Source: Fidelibacterota bacterium
Lineage (GTDB): Bacteria; Fidelibacterota; UBA8477; JABMPR01
NCBI GenBank assembly: GCA_016844945.1
Contig: JAERTJ010000085.1
Location: forward strand, 1 to 64,000
Length of the DNA stretch: 64,000 nt
Direction of reading: 5' to 3'
Both the position numbers and the translations under genes were made by a program. The notes beneath the pieces were generated by a model, which worked only from the letters and a program-made list of their open reading frames with translations, was not told the DNA's origin and did not search any database. This document shows positions 50,574 to 60,040 of the stretch, piece after piece; position 1 is the first letter of the stretch; every line of letters starts with the position of its first letter.

Positions 50574-51164
50574 TCACCACAGGAATTTGAACAGAATAAA
50601 GACTGCTCCAAGTATAAATAATGCCCCAAAAAATCGATTGTAATGCAAGACGAAGACGTCAAAACCATTATTCATTTTTTCCAGAGGCAAGAGCAGCATT
50701 CGAGTTGAGACCCATTTATTCATTTTACCATTGATATTCCTCACCAATTCAGGTTTTACGGCAAGGGTAATCCACATAGGTATACCAAGAATAATCGTAA
50801 CCAGCAAAAACCATTTGAGTGATTCCAGCAAAATTCCAATGGTTACCCCTGCTGCCTGATCATCGGAGAATGCCATGATCTGATCACTGGTGGGAATGCG
50901 AGTCAGCACCAGGTACAGTCCAATTATCGATAAAATGACCATGGTGGTTCCAATGATGACATGATGTGAAAAATAGAAGGAGTCTGTTTCTCGGATTATA
51001 TCCAGCGGTTTGGTGCTCTTTCTACCAGAATACCACTTATTCCCACTTTTACTCATTTGGGCTATCAGATCAGGTTTTACAAAAAGTAGAATGCCGATGA
51101 TTAGGGCTACGAATCCGCCAACAATGAAAAAGAGTCGAATCATTTCCAGATACATTTCATACAT
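50574..51164 (-). CDS. Membrane protein of unknown function
   Basis: A 196-aa protein if started at ATG 51164, which has GGGAGG 6 bases upstream; the frame opens 24 codons earlier. Four hydrophobic segments are visible (about 8-27, 70-90, 115-137 and 175-196). Two repeats share the pattern FVKPDLIAQMSKSGNKW(Y)S and AVKPELVRNINGKMNKWVST, so the protein may have arisen by internal duplication. No family is recognised. Confidence 0.7.
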   Translation of the reverse strand: MYEMYLEMIRLFFIVGGFVALIIGILLFVKPDLIAQMSKSGNKWYSGRKSTKPLDIIRETDSFYFSHHVIIGTTMVILSIIGLYLVLTRIPTSDQIMAFSDDQAAGVTIGILLESLKWFLLVTIILGIPMWITLAVKPELVRNINGKMNKWVSTRMLLLPLEKMNNGFDVFVLHYNRFFGALFILGAVFILFKFLW

Positions 51165-51387
51165 GATGAACCTCCCACAATTATCAACACCCAAAGTTTT
51201 TATGATCGTGATAAAGTAATTATATGCTGCATACAATCCAACGGCTTGCTTTAATTCAATTTAAAGGTGTGTTACTGATATTTTTTCATTGTAAACAGCA
51301 GCATTAGAATGCATCCTGCACGCGCTTTTTTAACTGCTTAATTTTTGTGGTGTTTCGGTTGATAATTACACCCTTGAAAGGATAGAC

Positions 51388-53220
51388 ATGCGTAAAGAAA
51401 ATTTCAGAAATATAGCCATTATCGCCCACGTTGATCATGGAAAAACAACACTGGTGGACGGGATGCTCAGACAAAGTGGAATTTTCCGCGAAAACCAGGC
51501 ACTTACTGATCGAGTGATGGACAATATGGACCTGGAACGCGAACGCGGCATCACCATTAGTGCCAAGAACACCGCTATCGAGTATAATGATGTCAAAATC
51601 AATATTATTGACACACCAGGACACGCTGATTTTGGCGGTGAAGTTGAACGCGGGTTAAATCTGGTAGACGGTGCCATGCTATTAGTGGATGCCAGTGAAG
51701 GTCCACTGCCTCAGACCCGTTTCGTTGTTAAAAAAGCACTTGAGAAAAATTTAAAAATCATTCTGGTCATTAATAAAATTGATCGTCCCGACTCCAGAAT
51801 TTCCGAAGTAATAGATGAAGTCTTTGATCTGTTTATCGATCTTGATGCTACTGAAGAACAAATTGACTTCCCCATTCTGTATACCATTGCAAAAGATGGT
51901 GTTGCCCACCTGGATCTGGAAGATGATTCAAGTGATCTCCGACCCCTATTTGATACGATTATTGATTATGTTGAGGGTCCAGAAGCTGATGATGATCACG
52001 TCCCCCAAATGCTCATAGCCAACCTGGATTATGATGCCTACGTCGGTCAAATCGCCATTGGACGCCTGGGTAACGGTATCTTGAAAATGAATACCAATTA
52101 TCTTCTCATGGGAGAGCATAAGCAGACATCAAATGTAAAATTTTCGGCCCTTTATACCTTTGAGGGTCTCCGGAGACAGCAAGTTGAAGAGGTTGTTGCC
52201 GGGGATATCATTGCGTTTGCCGGCATCGACAACATAACCATTGGGGATACTATCACTTCGATGGAAGATCCAGCCCTCCTGCCACGGATCAAAGTAGATG
52301 AACCAACAGTATCCATGATTTTTTATGTGAATACCAGTCCCTTTGCCGGTCAGGATGGAAAATATCTCACATCCCGACACATACTGGCTCGTCTTGAGAA
52401 GGAAATGCGTCTCAATGTGGCACTCCAGATCGAGCAATTAAAAGACAGGGCTGATGCCTTCGAAGTCAAAGGGCGCGGCGAGCTGCAAATGGCCGTACTC
52501 ATTGAGACCATGCGTCGCGAAGGATACGAATTCATGGTGTCTAAACCCCGCGTCATTACCAAAGAGATTGATGGCAAACTGACTGAGCCTGTTGAAATGC
52601 TCTACCTGGATGTCCCTGAAGAATTTGTGGGAGTTATGTCTGAGAAACTTTCGGCGCGAAAAGGCCGGATGGTAAACATCATCAATCACGGGAGTGGACG
52701 AGTTAATCTTGAATTCAGAATCCCCTCTAGAGGTCTCATCGGTTTTAGAACCACATTTATGACTGATACAAAAGGTGCTGGTGTGATGAATACCATTATG
52801 GAAGGCTATGAACCCTGGTTTGGTTCTATCCCCCAGCGTAATACAGGTGCCCTGGTCGCTGACCGTCCTGGAAAAGTTACTGCCTATGCAAGCTTGAGTA
52901 TGGAAGACCGTGGTGTACTACAGGTTGAAGTTGGAACCCACGTTTATGGAGGGATGGTCATCGGCGAAAGAAATCGTCCGGGTGATCTGGATGTAAATAT
53001 CACTCGTGAGAAAAAACTGACCAACATGCGTTCAGCTACAGCAGATGCTACAGTTACCTTGCGGAAACCGCATTTACTCACACTTGATCAGGCCATCGAA
53101 TTTATTTCTGAAAATGAATTGGTTGAAATCACCCCGGACAATATTCGCTTGCGGAAGATGGAACTTGATCCAGTGAAACGCCTTTCTCAAATGAGAAAAG
53201 AAAAGCGTCAAGACGACTGA
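51388..53220 (+). CDS. typA: TypA/BipA ribosome-associated GTPase
   Basis: A 610-aa translational GTPase. G1 AHVDHGKTT (about 13-21), switch region ERGITISAKNTAI, G3 DTPGHADFGGEVER, G4 NKIDRPDSR and the C-terminal EF-G-like domains (GRGELQMAVLIETMRREGYEF; RGLIGFRTTFMTDTKGAGVM) are as in the family, and the length is standard. It acts on 50S ribosome assembly and stress adaptation. It overlaps the methyltransferase gene by one base, so the two are translated together. Confidence 0.97.
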   Translation: MRKENFRNIAIIAHVDHGKTTLVDGMLRQSGIFRENQALTDRVMDNMDLERERGITISAKNTAIEYNDVKINIIDTPGHADFGGEVERGLNLVDGAMLLVDASEGPLPQTRFVVKKALEKNLKIILVINKIDRPDSRISEVIDEVFDLFIDLDATEEQIDFPILYTIAKDGVAHLDLEDDSSDLRPLFDTIIDYVEGPEADDDHVPQMLIANLDYDAYVGQIAIGRLGNGILKMNTNYLLMGEHKQTSNVKFSALYTFEGLRRQQVEEVVAGDIIAFAGIDNITIGDTITSMEDPALLPRIKVDEPTVSMIFYVNTSPFAGQDGKYLTSRHILARLEKEMRLNVALQIEQLKDRADAFEVKGRGELQMAVLIETMRREGYEFMVSKPRVITKEIDGKLTEPVEMLYLDVPEEFVGVMSEKLSARKGRMVNIINHGSGRVNLEFRIPSRGLIGFRTTFMTDTKGAGVMNTIMEGYEPWFGSIPQRNTGALVADRPGKVTAYASLSMEDRGVLQVEVGTHVYGGMVIGERNRPGDLDVNITREKKLTNMRSATADATVTLRKPHLLTLDQAIEFISENELVEITPDNIRLRKMELDPVKRLSQMRKEKRQDD

Positions 53221-54362
53221 TGGAATTTCAATACCAACGTACCGGGAGTTATTTCGCTCAGGTTGCAAATGGGCTGGAAGAGATGGCAGCTAATGAGATC
53301 AAATCGCTAGGAGCCTATAAAATCAAGCAACGATTCAGGGGACTCAGCTTCTTTGCGGATCAGGAATCACTATATAGGATTAATTACTCATCTCGATTTT
53401 TAACACGGATTCTGGCTCCATTACTATCGTTTGATTGTCATAGCACCAAATATCTATATAAAACTGCAATGAATATTCCCTGGGAAGCCCTGTTTTCCCC
53501 GGATCAGACATTCGCCATCTTTGCTCAGGTTAGCAACAGCACCATTACGCATTCTCAATATGCATCGCTCAAACTGAAAGATGCTATTGTTGATCGATTT
53601 CGTGACAAGATGAGACGTCGTCCTAACGTAGAGTCTAAATACCCTGATATCTGGTTCAATCTTCATATAGAAAATAATCGCGCAGTTATCAGCCTTGATA
53701 CAAGTGGAGGTTCTTTACACCGCAGAGGATATCGTCTTGATACAGTTGAAGCGCCAATGCAGGAAACGCTGGCTGCAGCCGTCATTCAATTGACCAAATG
53801 GGATGGTTCTACCACACTGATTGATCCCATGTGTGGATCAGGGACACTGGCAGCGGAAGCCTATATGTCTCTGACCAATCTCCCGGCTGGGTACTTTCGT
53901 AAAACCTTTGGTTTCATGAAAATGCCTGATTTTAAGAAGGGTTTATGGGTCAGTGTCCGCAAAAAATTAGATGGTGCATTTGATGCACCAGCATCGATTC
54001 CTATCCAGGCTTCTGATGTTGATCCAAGTGCACTCCGAGTAGCCAAGCGGAACCTCTCCCATCTTCCCCGTGGTTCTGAGATTTACACCCATCGTAAAGA
54101 CTATAAGGATATCACCATGCCTGAGGGTGCAACCCTGGTCATGAATCCTCCCTATGGGATTAGACTTCAAACCGGTCAGAATCTCTCAGATTTTTATAAG
54201 GAAATGGGTGATTGGCTCAAACAGAAATGTGCAGGCAGTGAAGCCTATATCTATTTTGGCGAACGCAAATATCTCAAGAATATTGGTCTACGTCCTGAAT
54301 GGAAGAAACCCCTCAAAAATGGTGGGTTAGATGGTCGACTGGCTAAGTTTGTGATGTACTAA
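53220..54362 (+). CDS. THUMP-domain rRNA/tRNA guanine methyltransferase (RlmL/YpsC-like)
   Basis: A 380-aa enzyme. An N-terminal ferredoxin-like/THUMP part (about 1-165) is followed by a class I methyltransferase domain with motif I DPMCGSGTLAAEAYM (about 202-216) and the N6/N2 motif NPPYG (about 312-316). RRGYRLDTVEAPMQETLAAAVI is the usual link between the parts. The family makes m2G in 23S rRNA (RlmL N-terminal half) or tRNA. Coupling with typA suggests ribosome maturation. Confidence 0.92.
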   Translation: MEFQYQRTGSYFAQVANGLEEMAANEIKSLGAYKIKQRFRGLSFFADQESLYRINYSSRFLTRILAPLLSFDCHSTKYLYKTAMNIPWEALFSPDQTFAIFAQVSNSTITHSQYASLKLKDAIVDRFRDKMRRRPNVESKYPDIWFNLHIENNRAVISLDTSGGSLHRRGYRLDTVEAPMQETLAAAVIQLTKWDGSTTLIDPMCGSGTLAAEAYMSLTNLPAGYFRKTFGFMKMPDFKKGLWVSVRKKLDGAFDAPASIPIQASDVDPSALRVAKRNLSHLPRGSEIYTHRKDYKDITMPEGATLVMNPPYGIRLQTGQNLSDFYKEMGDWLKQKCAGSEAYIYFGERKYLKNIGLRPEWKKPLKNGGLDGRLAKFVMY

Positions 54363-54367
54363 AATGA

Positions 54368-54540
54368 GTTAGGGGTTTGAAGTTAGGAGTTAGGGGTTCT
54401 GACGGCTTTCTAGATTTCTACTAATCCATAAACTCCCATCTCAGGGCATTACCTTATGCTTCGAGTTTCCTCACTGCGTTCGGCCTCAGCAAGACGAACT
54501 CCAACTTCTAACCCCTAACCCCTAACTCCTAACTCCTAAC
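54368..54540. repeat. Inverted pair of telomere-like heptamer repeats
   Basis: GTTAGGRG-type heptamers at 54368-54399 face their complements (TAACCCC/TAACTCC units, about five) at 54496-54540, with about 95 bases between. The spacer includes CTTCGAGTTTCCTCACTGCG, recalling the tRNA-array spacers. It lies between the methyltransferase stop and the B12 promoter, and may form a long imperfect hairpin. It could also act as a terminator by structure alone. Confidence 0.8.
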
Positions 54541-54548
54541 ATAATTAA

Positions 54549-54577
54549 TTGACAAACCCCCTGCCGCCGGATAAACT
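54549..54577 (+). promoter_or_regulatory. Promoter of the cobalamin-riboswitch operon
   Basis: TTGACA (54549-54554), 17-base spacer and TAAACT (54572-54577) match the sigma70 form well. Transcription would start just before the aptamer at 54606. Confidence 0.75.
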
Positions 54578-54605
54578 AACAACGATTTTTGTAAACGTCT
54601 TTTAG

Positions 54606-54736
54606 CACAAGGAAGCTCGTGAAAATCGAGCACAGTCGCGCTACTGTAACCAGGGACAATGCTGATTCATCTTAGACGCCACTTCAACAGAGGGAAGGCA
54701 TCAGCGGAGAACGATCTGGAAGTCAGGATACTTGTG
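54606..54736 (+). promoter_or_regulatory. Cobalamin (AdoCbl/B12) riboswitch aptamer
   Basis: The sequence has the B12-box elements in order. P1 is CACAAG (54606-54611) with CTTGTG (54731-54736). Next come AGGAAGCTCGTGAAAATCGAGC, then CGCGCTACTGTAA, then GCCACTTC, GGGAAGGC and GGAAGTCAGGATAC. The expression platform before the start codon can pair CCTT with AAGG over the ribosome site (AAAGGG), so B12 probably blocks translation. It precedes a BtuB-like receptor gene. Confidence 0.88.
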
Positions 54737-54780
54737 AAAAAGATACTATTCCACGAACCTTCGCGAGCAAAGGGACCGGC

Positions 54781-56898
54781 ATGATGAACCTGATAACCAG
54801 GTCATTTTCAAAATTCAGCCCCAACTTGAGATGGGGCTTTTTTATTGCCCTTTCTTCAATTCTGCTACCACTACGCCCAGTAAACTCAGCTGCTACTTCT
54901 AACAACCAGCATACACTAATCCAGGGGCAGACAGTGGATGTAAAAGGTGACATTGTCCCCTATGTGTCCATCATTTCAAAGGATACTCAAAAATTTATCC
55001 TCTCTGATGAAAGTGGACAATTCAATTTTTCACCACCCATTCCATGGGAAGATTCAGTTTTTGTTCGTCGTATTGGATATGAGGAACAAATACTGAGCAC
55101 CGATGATCTTTTTGCACAAGACAGGATCATCTTAACACCCACCACTCTTTCCCTGCGAGCTGTGGAAGTAGAGGCTTCTGCAGATCCACAGACCACACTT
55201 GCTACTCTTAGCAAACACACCAAGACCCGCGGGGCAGGAACTCAGGATCATAATAAAGTTCTCTCTCGAATACCTGGTATTCATATAAAAAGTTACGGAG
55301 GTCCAGCCGGGATCAGCACACTCAGTCTGGACGGAGGACCCAGTTCCCATACCCGCATACTTGTGAATGGAATTGATATCACATCTGCCCAGAATGGAGA
55401 AGCGGATATTTCGCAACTTCCCCTACCTTTTGTAGAAAGTATGCAATACATACCCTTCGATATTGCTGGGAATGGGAACGGCGGGATTGATGGTATCATC
55501 AAACTTCAAACAGGTGACCAGCAGAACCATATAAACCTCAGCGGTGGTAGCTACGGACATCAGGCTGGGGATATATTTATCAGGAAAAAGCTTTTCGGGT
55601 TCTGGACCTCCCTGCAATTCGGGCAACGACGAGAAGCTGGCAATTATCCTGTGACCTGGGATGGAGATAGCTGGCAGCGGAGGAACAATGACCTGGACCA
55701 GCAGTTCTATGCGGTATCAATCAAAAAAATGATTCGACCGGATCTCTACTTGCTCCTTTCAACCATGCGTTCCGAACAACAACGAGGGGTTGCCGGCCTG
55801 GTCTGGTCGGAAGATCTTATCTCTCACCGTTCAGATAATTTACAGCTCACTGGTTCCACTCTGGGTTGGATTCACGAGACAGGTGCAACCCACCTCAGGA
55901 TGTCAATTCGAAATTCCTCGGATGATAACCACAATCCACAATTTCACATTAGAAGTGAACATGATCTTGATAGCTATAACCTCTACCTCACCGATGATCG
56001 TGACATTGGAGAAATCATGGAGCTGTATACTGATATCAGCTTATTTGATGACAGAATCAGCAGCTCGGCGACCGGCAAACATCACCGTCGTAGTTATACT
56101 GTAGCGCTATCACCTATCATAAAATTCCCGCTGGGAGTAAGACTGACACCCAGCTTGAAATATCACAGGAGTCCAGACCTCTATGAGAAAACACTCCGGG
56201 GTGTGCAAGTACAAATCCCAGTAAACATAGGTCCCCTAACCCAACTAGCCGCCAGCCAGGGTGAGGTTTTCCGCTATCCGAGTTTTAATGATTTGTTCTG
56301 GTACCCGGGAGGCAACCCAAATCTGCTGCCAGAAGAAACTGATGTAACCACCTTTCAGGCAGGTCTGACTTTTGGGAACTGGGGAGACATTCAGTTGCAA
56401 TGGCAAAAAAAGGAGAGTGCACATCTCATCCAATGGATTCCCACCCTCTCTTATTGGAAACCCATTAATGTTCAGTCAGCCTCTCGTGAAAGCAGTAAGG
56501 CAATCTGGATGGGTGAGTTTCCAACATTGGATTTGTCAGCCTTTGCCCATTACAGTCACATACATACCAGAAATAATAATATGAATTCTGAACCCCTGGT
56601 ATATTCACCGAATAAAACGGCAGCCTTTGGAGTTACCTGGGCTCCATCTCAACTTGAACTTAATCTGCAATACAATTATCTGTCAGATCGTATCAGTAGC
56701 TACGATTACCCCACTCACATCATTCTGCCAGCCATGGAAACCTGGTCCGTAAGTATCGCAAATACATGGCAATCTCGATTCGCAAACATGACCCTGGTAC
56801 TTTCTATTGATAATGCTATGGATGTTGAATACGAAACAATCAAAGGATATCCGGAACCGGGAAGATCCTTCAGAATCTCAATGAATTTAGCACGTTAA
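54781..56898 (+). CDS. TonB-dependent outer-membrane receptor, likely cobalamin (BtuB-like)
   Basis: A 705-aa outer-membrane receptor. After a signal peptide (about 1-37, ending NSAA) there is a carboxypeptidase-regulatory-like domain (about 45-110). A TonB plug follows (about 125-235, with HNKVLSRIPGIHIKSYGG and RILVNGIDITSAQNGEADI), then a 22-strand-type barrel to the end, closing with GRSFRISMNLAR. The cobalamin riboswitch upstream makes B12 or a corrinoid the likely ligand. The start ATG 54781 has AAAGGG nearby; the next codon is also ATG. Confidence 0.9.
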   Translation: MMNLITRSFSKFSPNLRWGFFIALSSILLPLRPVNSAATSNNQHTLIQGQTVDVKGDIVPYVSIISKDTQKFILSDESGQFNFSPPIPWEDSVFVRRIGYEEQILSTDDLFAQDRIILTPTTLSLRAVEVEASADPQTTLATLSKHTKTRGAGTQDHNKVLSRIPGIHIKSYGGPAGISTLSLDGGPSSHTRILVNGIDITSAQNGEADISQLPLPFVESMQYIPFDIAGNGNGGIDGIIKLQTGDQQNHINLSGGSYGHQAGDIFIRKKLFGFWTSLQFGQRREAGNYPVTWDGDSWQRRNNDLDQQFYAVSIKKMIRPDLYLLLSTMRSEQQRGVAGLVWSEDLISHRSDNLQLTGSTLGWIHETGATHLRMSIRNSSDDNHNPQFHIRSEHDLDSYNLYLTDDRDIGEIMELYTDISLFDDRISSSATGKHHRRSYTVALSPIIKFPLGVRLTPSLKYHRSPDLYEKTLRGVQVQIPVNIGPLTQLAASQGEVFRYPSFNDLFWYPGGNPNLLPEETDVTTFQAGLTFGNWGDIQLQWQKKESAHLIQWIPTLSYWKPINVQSASRESSKAIWMGEFPTLDLSAFAHYSHIHTRNNNMNSEPLVYSPNKTAAFGVTWAPSQLELNLQYNYLSDRISSYDYPTHIILPAMETWSVSIANTWQSRFANMTLVLSIDNAMDVEYETIKGYPEPGRSFRISMNLAR

Positions 56899-56922
56899 AA
56901 AAATCAAAAAGGATACAAAACA

Positions 56923-58251
56923 TTGAACCAGACAAAATCACTCGCAATGCCCCTCATCTACTTCTTCTTCATGCTGTCCAACCTGTTTGCCAGTCAATAT
57001 GTAACCCTTTGTGAAGGCAACTTTGGTCAGGCAAACGCATCAATCTGGTCCTTGAATGATGAGATTACTGCCGTAGAGGGTCCGCATATCTGGGATGCAG
57101 TCACAAACCCTATGGGCGATGTTGGTCAATCGCTTTGTCTGTATGATCATACACTCTATGCTATCATGAATGGCTCACACGAGGTTAGAGTTATGGATCT
57201 TGAGGAGGGTTATACCCAATTGGAGGACATTGACCTCCCTGGTTCGAGCCCGCGTTATATGGCTATTCATCGAGCATCGGAGACTGCATTTGTTAGCAGT
57301 TGGACCCTGGGAGCACTATTCAAACTAGACCTCACAACCCACACCATCACCGATACTATTTTTATTGGAGCCCTGCCTGAGCAAATACTTATCCACGATG
57401 ACGAAATGTTTGTTTCAATACCCTTGGCAAGTGACTGGAGCGGATACAATAAGGTTTTGAGGTATGACCTGAATTCAACTGAACCAGATTTAGTACATAG
57501 CTATGATGTCATCGAGGGACCTGGTTCCATGGTCATAGCAGGTGAAAATCTATACGTTAGCTCGATTTATTATAATGATGCCTGGGAAACTTTTAGTGCA
57601 ACCTCCCGCATTAATCTTGATGATCACACCGTCTTGTCCAAAGACCATGGGGCTTATCCAAACTTCACTGCGGATATCAATCTCATCAATGGCGTTCCTT
57701 ACCGCACATTTGGCTCCTCCATTGTACCCTTTAACCAGGATCTCAGTTTGAATGATGCAGAGAGTATTGGAGATATCCCTTCGATCTATTCCTTCTCAGT
57801 CCTCAATAATAAAATTGTCCTGGGATCCACTGATTTTATGGCACCAGACCTCATCGATGTATATGATTTCTCTGGCCAACATCTGGGTCAATTTAATGTT
57901 GGTGCACTCCCCTGTGATGTTGTGTATTACGACCCAACTGTTGTCAGCCTCGATGAATCACCGGAAACGCCTGGAAACTTCACACTCGGTCACAACTTTC
58001 CCAATCCATTCAACCCCTCAACAGAAATTCCATTCTCCTTGAACGTTGAGAGCCATATCTCGGCAACCATATATGACTTGCAGGGACGGGTTGTGTCCGT
58101 GCTATCCAGTTCAACGATGGAAGCGGGAAATCATAGTCTCATCTGGCAAGGTACCGATGACGATGACCGTTCAGTCAGTTCCGGCATATACATCCTCGTT
58201 TTGAATTCAGGAAAAGAACAACATGAGATGAGGTTGACACTTTTAAAATAA
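56923..58251 (+). CDS. Beta-propeller surface protein with C-terminal sorting domain (BtuG-like)
   Basis: A 442-aa exported protein. A TTG at 56923 with AAGGAT 10 bases upstream is the probable start; an ATG at 56947 is possible. After the signal peptide (about 1-24, ending FAS) the mature start YVTLCEGNFGQANASIW matches the DUF5074/YncE-like propeller pattern (EGNFGxxNASI), and repeats with LYAIMNGSHEVRVMD and VSSWTLGALFKLDL follow. Residues about 355-442 form a T9SS type A-like sorting domain (NFPNPFNPSTEIPFSL, YDLQGRVVSVL). In Bacteroides the propeller BtuG binds B12 and caps BtuB; here the partner gene is just upstream. Confidence 0.82.
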   Translation: MNQTKSLAMPLIYFFFMLSNLFASQYVTLCEGNFGQANASIWSLNDEITAVEGPHIWDAVTNPMGDVGQSLCLYDHTLYAIMNGSHEVRVMDLEEGYTQLEDIDLPGSSPRYMAIHRASETAFVSSWTLGALFKLDLTTHTITDTIFIGALPEQILIHDDEMFVSIPLASDWSGYNKVLRYDLNSTEPDLVHSYDVIEGPGSMVIAGENLYVSSIYYNDAWETFSATSRINLDDHTVLSKDHGAYPNFTADINLINGVPYRTFGSSIVPFNQDLSLNDAESIGDIPSIYSFSVLNNKIVLGSTDFMAPDLIDVYDFSGQHLGQFNVGALPCDVVYYDPTVVSLDESPETPGNFTLGHNFPNPFNPSTEIPFSLNVESHISATIYDLQGRVVSVLSSSTMEAGNHSLIWQGTDDDDRSVSSGIYILVLNSGKEQHEMRLTLLK

Positions 58252-58262
58252 TATCACCAGTG

Positions 58263-58287
58263 TCCCACCGTCTAATTGGCGGTGGGA
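58263..58287. terminator. Hairpin after the B12 uptake genes
   Basis: TCCCACCG and CGGTGGGA form an 8-base stem with a 9-base loop 12 bases after the stop codon. No T-run follows, so it is either a weak terminator or an mRNA-stabilising structure. Confidence 0.5.
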
Positions 58288-58398
58288 TGCTCACATAAGT
58301 GGTTCTCCAGCCAATTTTTTCCTTTCTCTCACCCCTACCAGCTTTAAAATAAGCCATAGTAATTCTACTAATTGTCCAACAGTGAAGGGTGTTTTTTT

Positions 58399-59973
58399 AT
58401 GAAGCGATCAACGGCCGGTTGGCTTGCATTTTCTCTCATTGGCTTTTTTCTCTATTCGTTCGGTGTTGATTTTTTTGATGCCATCTGGTCATTTCCATCT
58501 CAACGTGCTGTTCCCTTTATGGTTATGGCTCTGGTTGGATCAGGTGTATTCGTAACAATCTACCTGGGATTCCCTCAGATCAAGCGCTTCTGGCATGGCG
58601 TACAGGTTACCATGGGTATCTATGATGATCCCAAGGATGAAGGTGATTTGAATCATTTTAGAGCGTTGACAACCGCACTCTCTGCTACGGTTGGAATTGG
58701 CAATATAGCTGGTGTGGCTATTGCAATCTATTATGGTGGACCCGGTGCACTGTTGTGGATGTGGATGACAGCCTTTTTTGGAACCACCCTGAAGTTTGCT
58801 GAGAGTACACTGGCACTCAAATATCGTGAGATGGATGTGAATGGTGATACAGCTGGCGGTCCTATGTACACCATTGAGAATGGATTAGGCAAAAACTGGC
58901 GCTGGTTAGCAGTTGCCTTTGCTGCCTTTACAGTGATATGCTCGATGGCTACTGGAAATGCAATTCAATCATTTACCGTTTCTGATCAGATTTATTCTGA
59001 AGTATCTCAAGTTGTTGGATCAACACACTGGTTGACCATGAAACATTTCATCTTCGAGGGATTCGAAGTATCCATTCAACAGGTCATCAACGGACTGATT
59101 ATGGCAACCCTGGTAGGTCTAGTTATAATCGGCGGAATCAAGCGGATTGGTAAAGTTACCGGCTACCTCGCTCCAATTATGGCAGGTGTATATATTTTGG
59201 CTGCTCTCCTGATTCTCCTGGCAAACTTTGATAAACTGGGTGCGTCTTTGGGAATGATTTTCAAGATGGCTATCAATCCACCAGCAATGGCAGGTGGTGT
59301 TGGTGGCGGGGTACTGCTCGTGATGCTCCATGGAATCAAGCGAGGACTGTATTCCAATGAAGCTGGTCAGGGAAGTGCGGCTATCGCCCACTCTACCGCC
59401 AAAACTAACCACCCCGTACGTGAAGGTGCCGTCGCTATGCTGGGACCCTTTATTGACACCATCATGATCTGTACTTTAACAGGTCTGGCTATCATCTCTA
59501 CTGGTGCGTGGGAACATACTGAATTTTTTGTACGGATATCTGTACAGGATGCATCTCTGGCTGACTCGATTATAGCCTCTGGTGTATTTGATGGTCGTGA
59601 ACTCATGAATAGCAGTCTTCTCACCTCCTTCGCCTTTAAAGAAGGTTTGAGCTGGATGATTGGTTGGGGTGATAAAATCATTACTGTATCAATCCTCCTC
59701 TTTGCATTATCCACAGCCATTAGCTGGTCCTTCTATGGAGATCGAGCTTCTGAATACCTGTTTGGTCCCACTGCGATTCTCCCCTATCGTATTGTGTATG
59801 TTTGCTTTGTCTTTCTGGGAGGAATTGCTGGACTTGACGCTGTCTGGAAATTTGGAGATGCTGCTCTGGGATTCATGACCCTTCCCAATCTGGTAGCAAT
59901 CATCCTGCTATCTACCAAGCTAAAGAAAATGACCAATGAATATTTTGCTGAGGAGCATGTACCATACAAATAA
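58399..59973 (+). CDS. Sodium:alanine/glycine symporter (AGCS family)
   Basis: A 524-aa polytopic transporter with about 11 helices. The ATG at 58399 has GAAGGGTG 9 bases upstream; a TTG nine codons earlier is less likely. Family signatures are visible: LTTALSATVGIGNIAGVAIAI with GGPGALLWMWM (about 95-130) and HGIKRGLYSNEAGQGSAAIAH (about 315-335). It imports alanine or glycine with sodium. No glycine riboswitch is seen in its short upstream region. Confidence 0.93.
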   Translation: MKRSTAGWLAFSLIGFFLYSFGVDFFDAIWSFPSQRAVPFMVMALVGSGVFVTIYLGFPQIKRFWHGVQVTMGIYDDPKDEGDLNHFRALTTALSATVGIGNIAGVAIAIYYGGPGALLWMWMTAFFGTTLKFAESTLALKYREMDVNGDTAGGPMYTIENGLGKNWRWLAVAFAAFTVICSMATGNAIQSFTVSDQIYSEVSQVVGSTHWLTMKHFIFEGFEVSIQQVINGLIMATLVGLVIIGGIKRIGKVTGYLAPIMAGVYILAALLILLANFDKLGASLGMIFKMAINPPAMAGGVGGGVLLVMLHGIKRGLYSNEAGQGSAAIAHSTAKTNHPVREGAVAMLGPFIDTIMICTLTGLAIISTGAWEHTEFFVRISVQDASLADSIIASGVFDGRELMNSSLLTSFAFKEGLSWMIGWGDKIITVSILLFALSTAISWSFYGDRASEYLFGPTAILPYRIVYVCFVFLGGIAGLDAVWKFGDAALGFMTLPNLVAIILLSTKLKKMTNEYFAEEHVPYK

Positions 59974-59984
59974 TTTATGCTTAA

Positions 59985-60013
59985 CCTTGCGAAGGTTTAA
60001 AACCTTCGCAAGG
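59985..60013. repeat. Perfect palindrome between symporter and phosphatase genes
   Basis: CCTTGCGAAGGTTT and AAACCTTCGCAAGG are exact complements around one base. There is no T-run. It looks like a short interspersed REP-type element. Confidence 0.75.
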
Positions 60014-60040
60014 CTATATCCTTTCACCTATTAGGTAATT

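Noticed and set aside
58288..58398. Possible glycine riboswitch before the AGCS symporter
   Set aside because: The short upstream stretch has no aptamer-like conserved segments.
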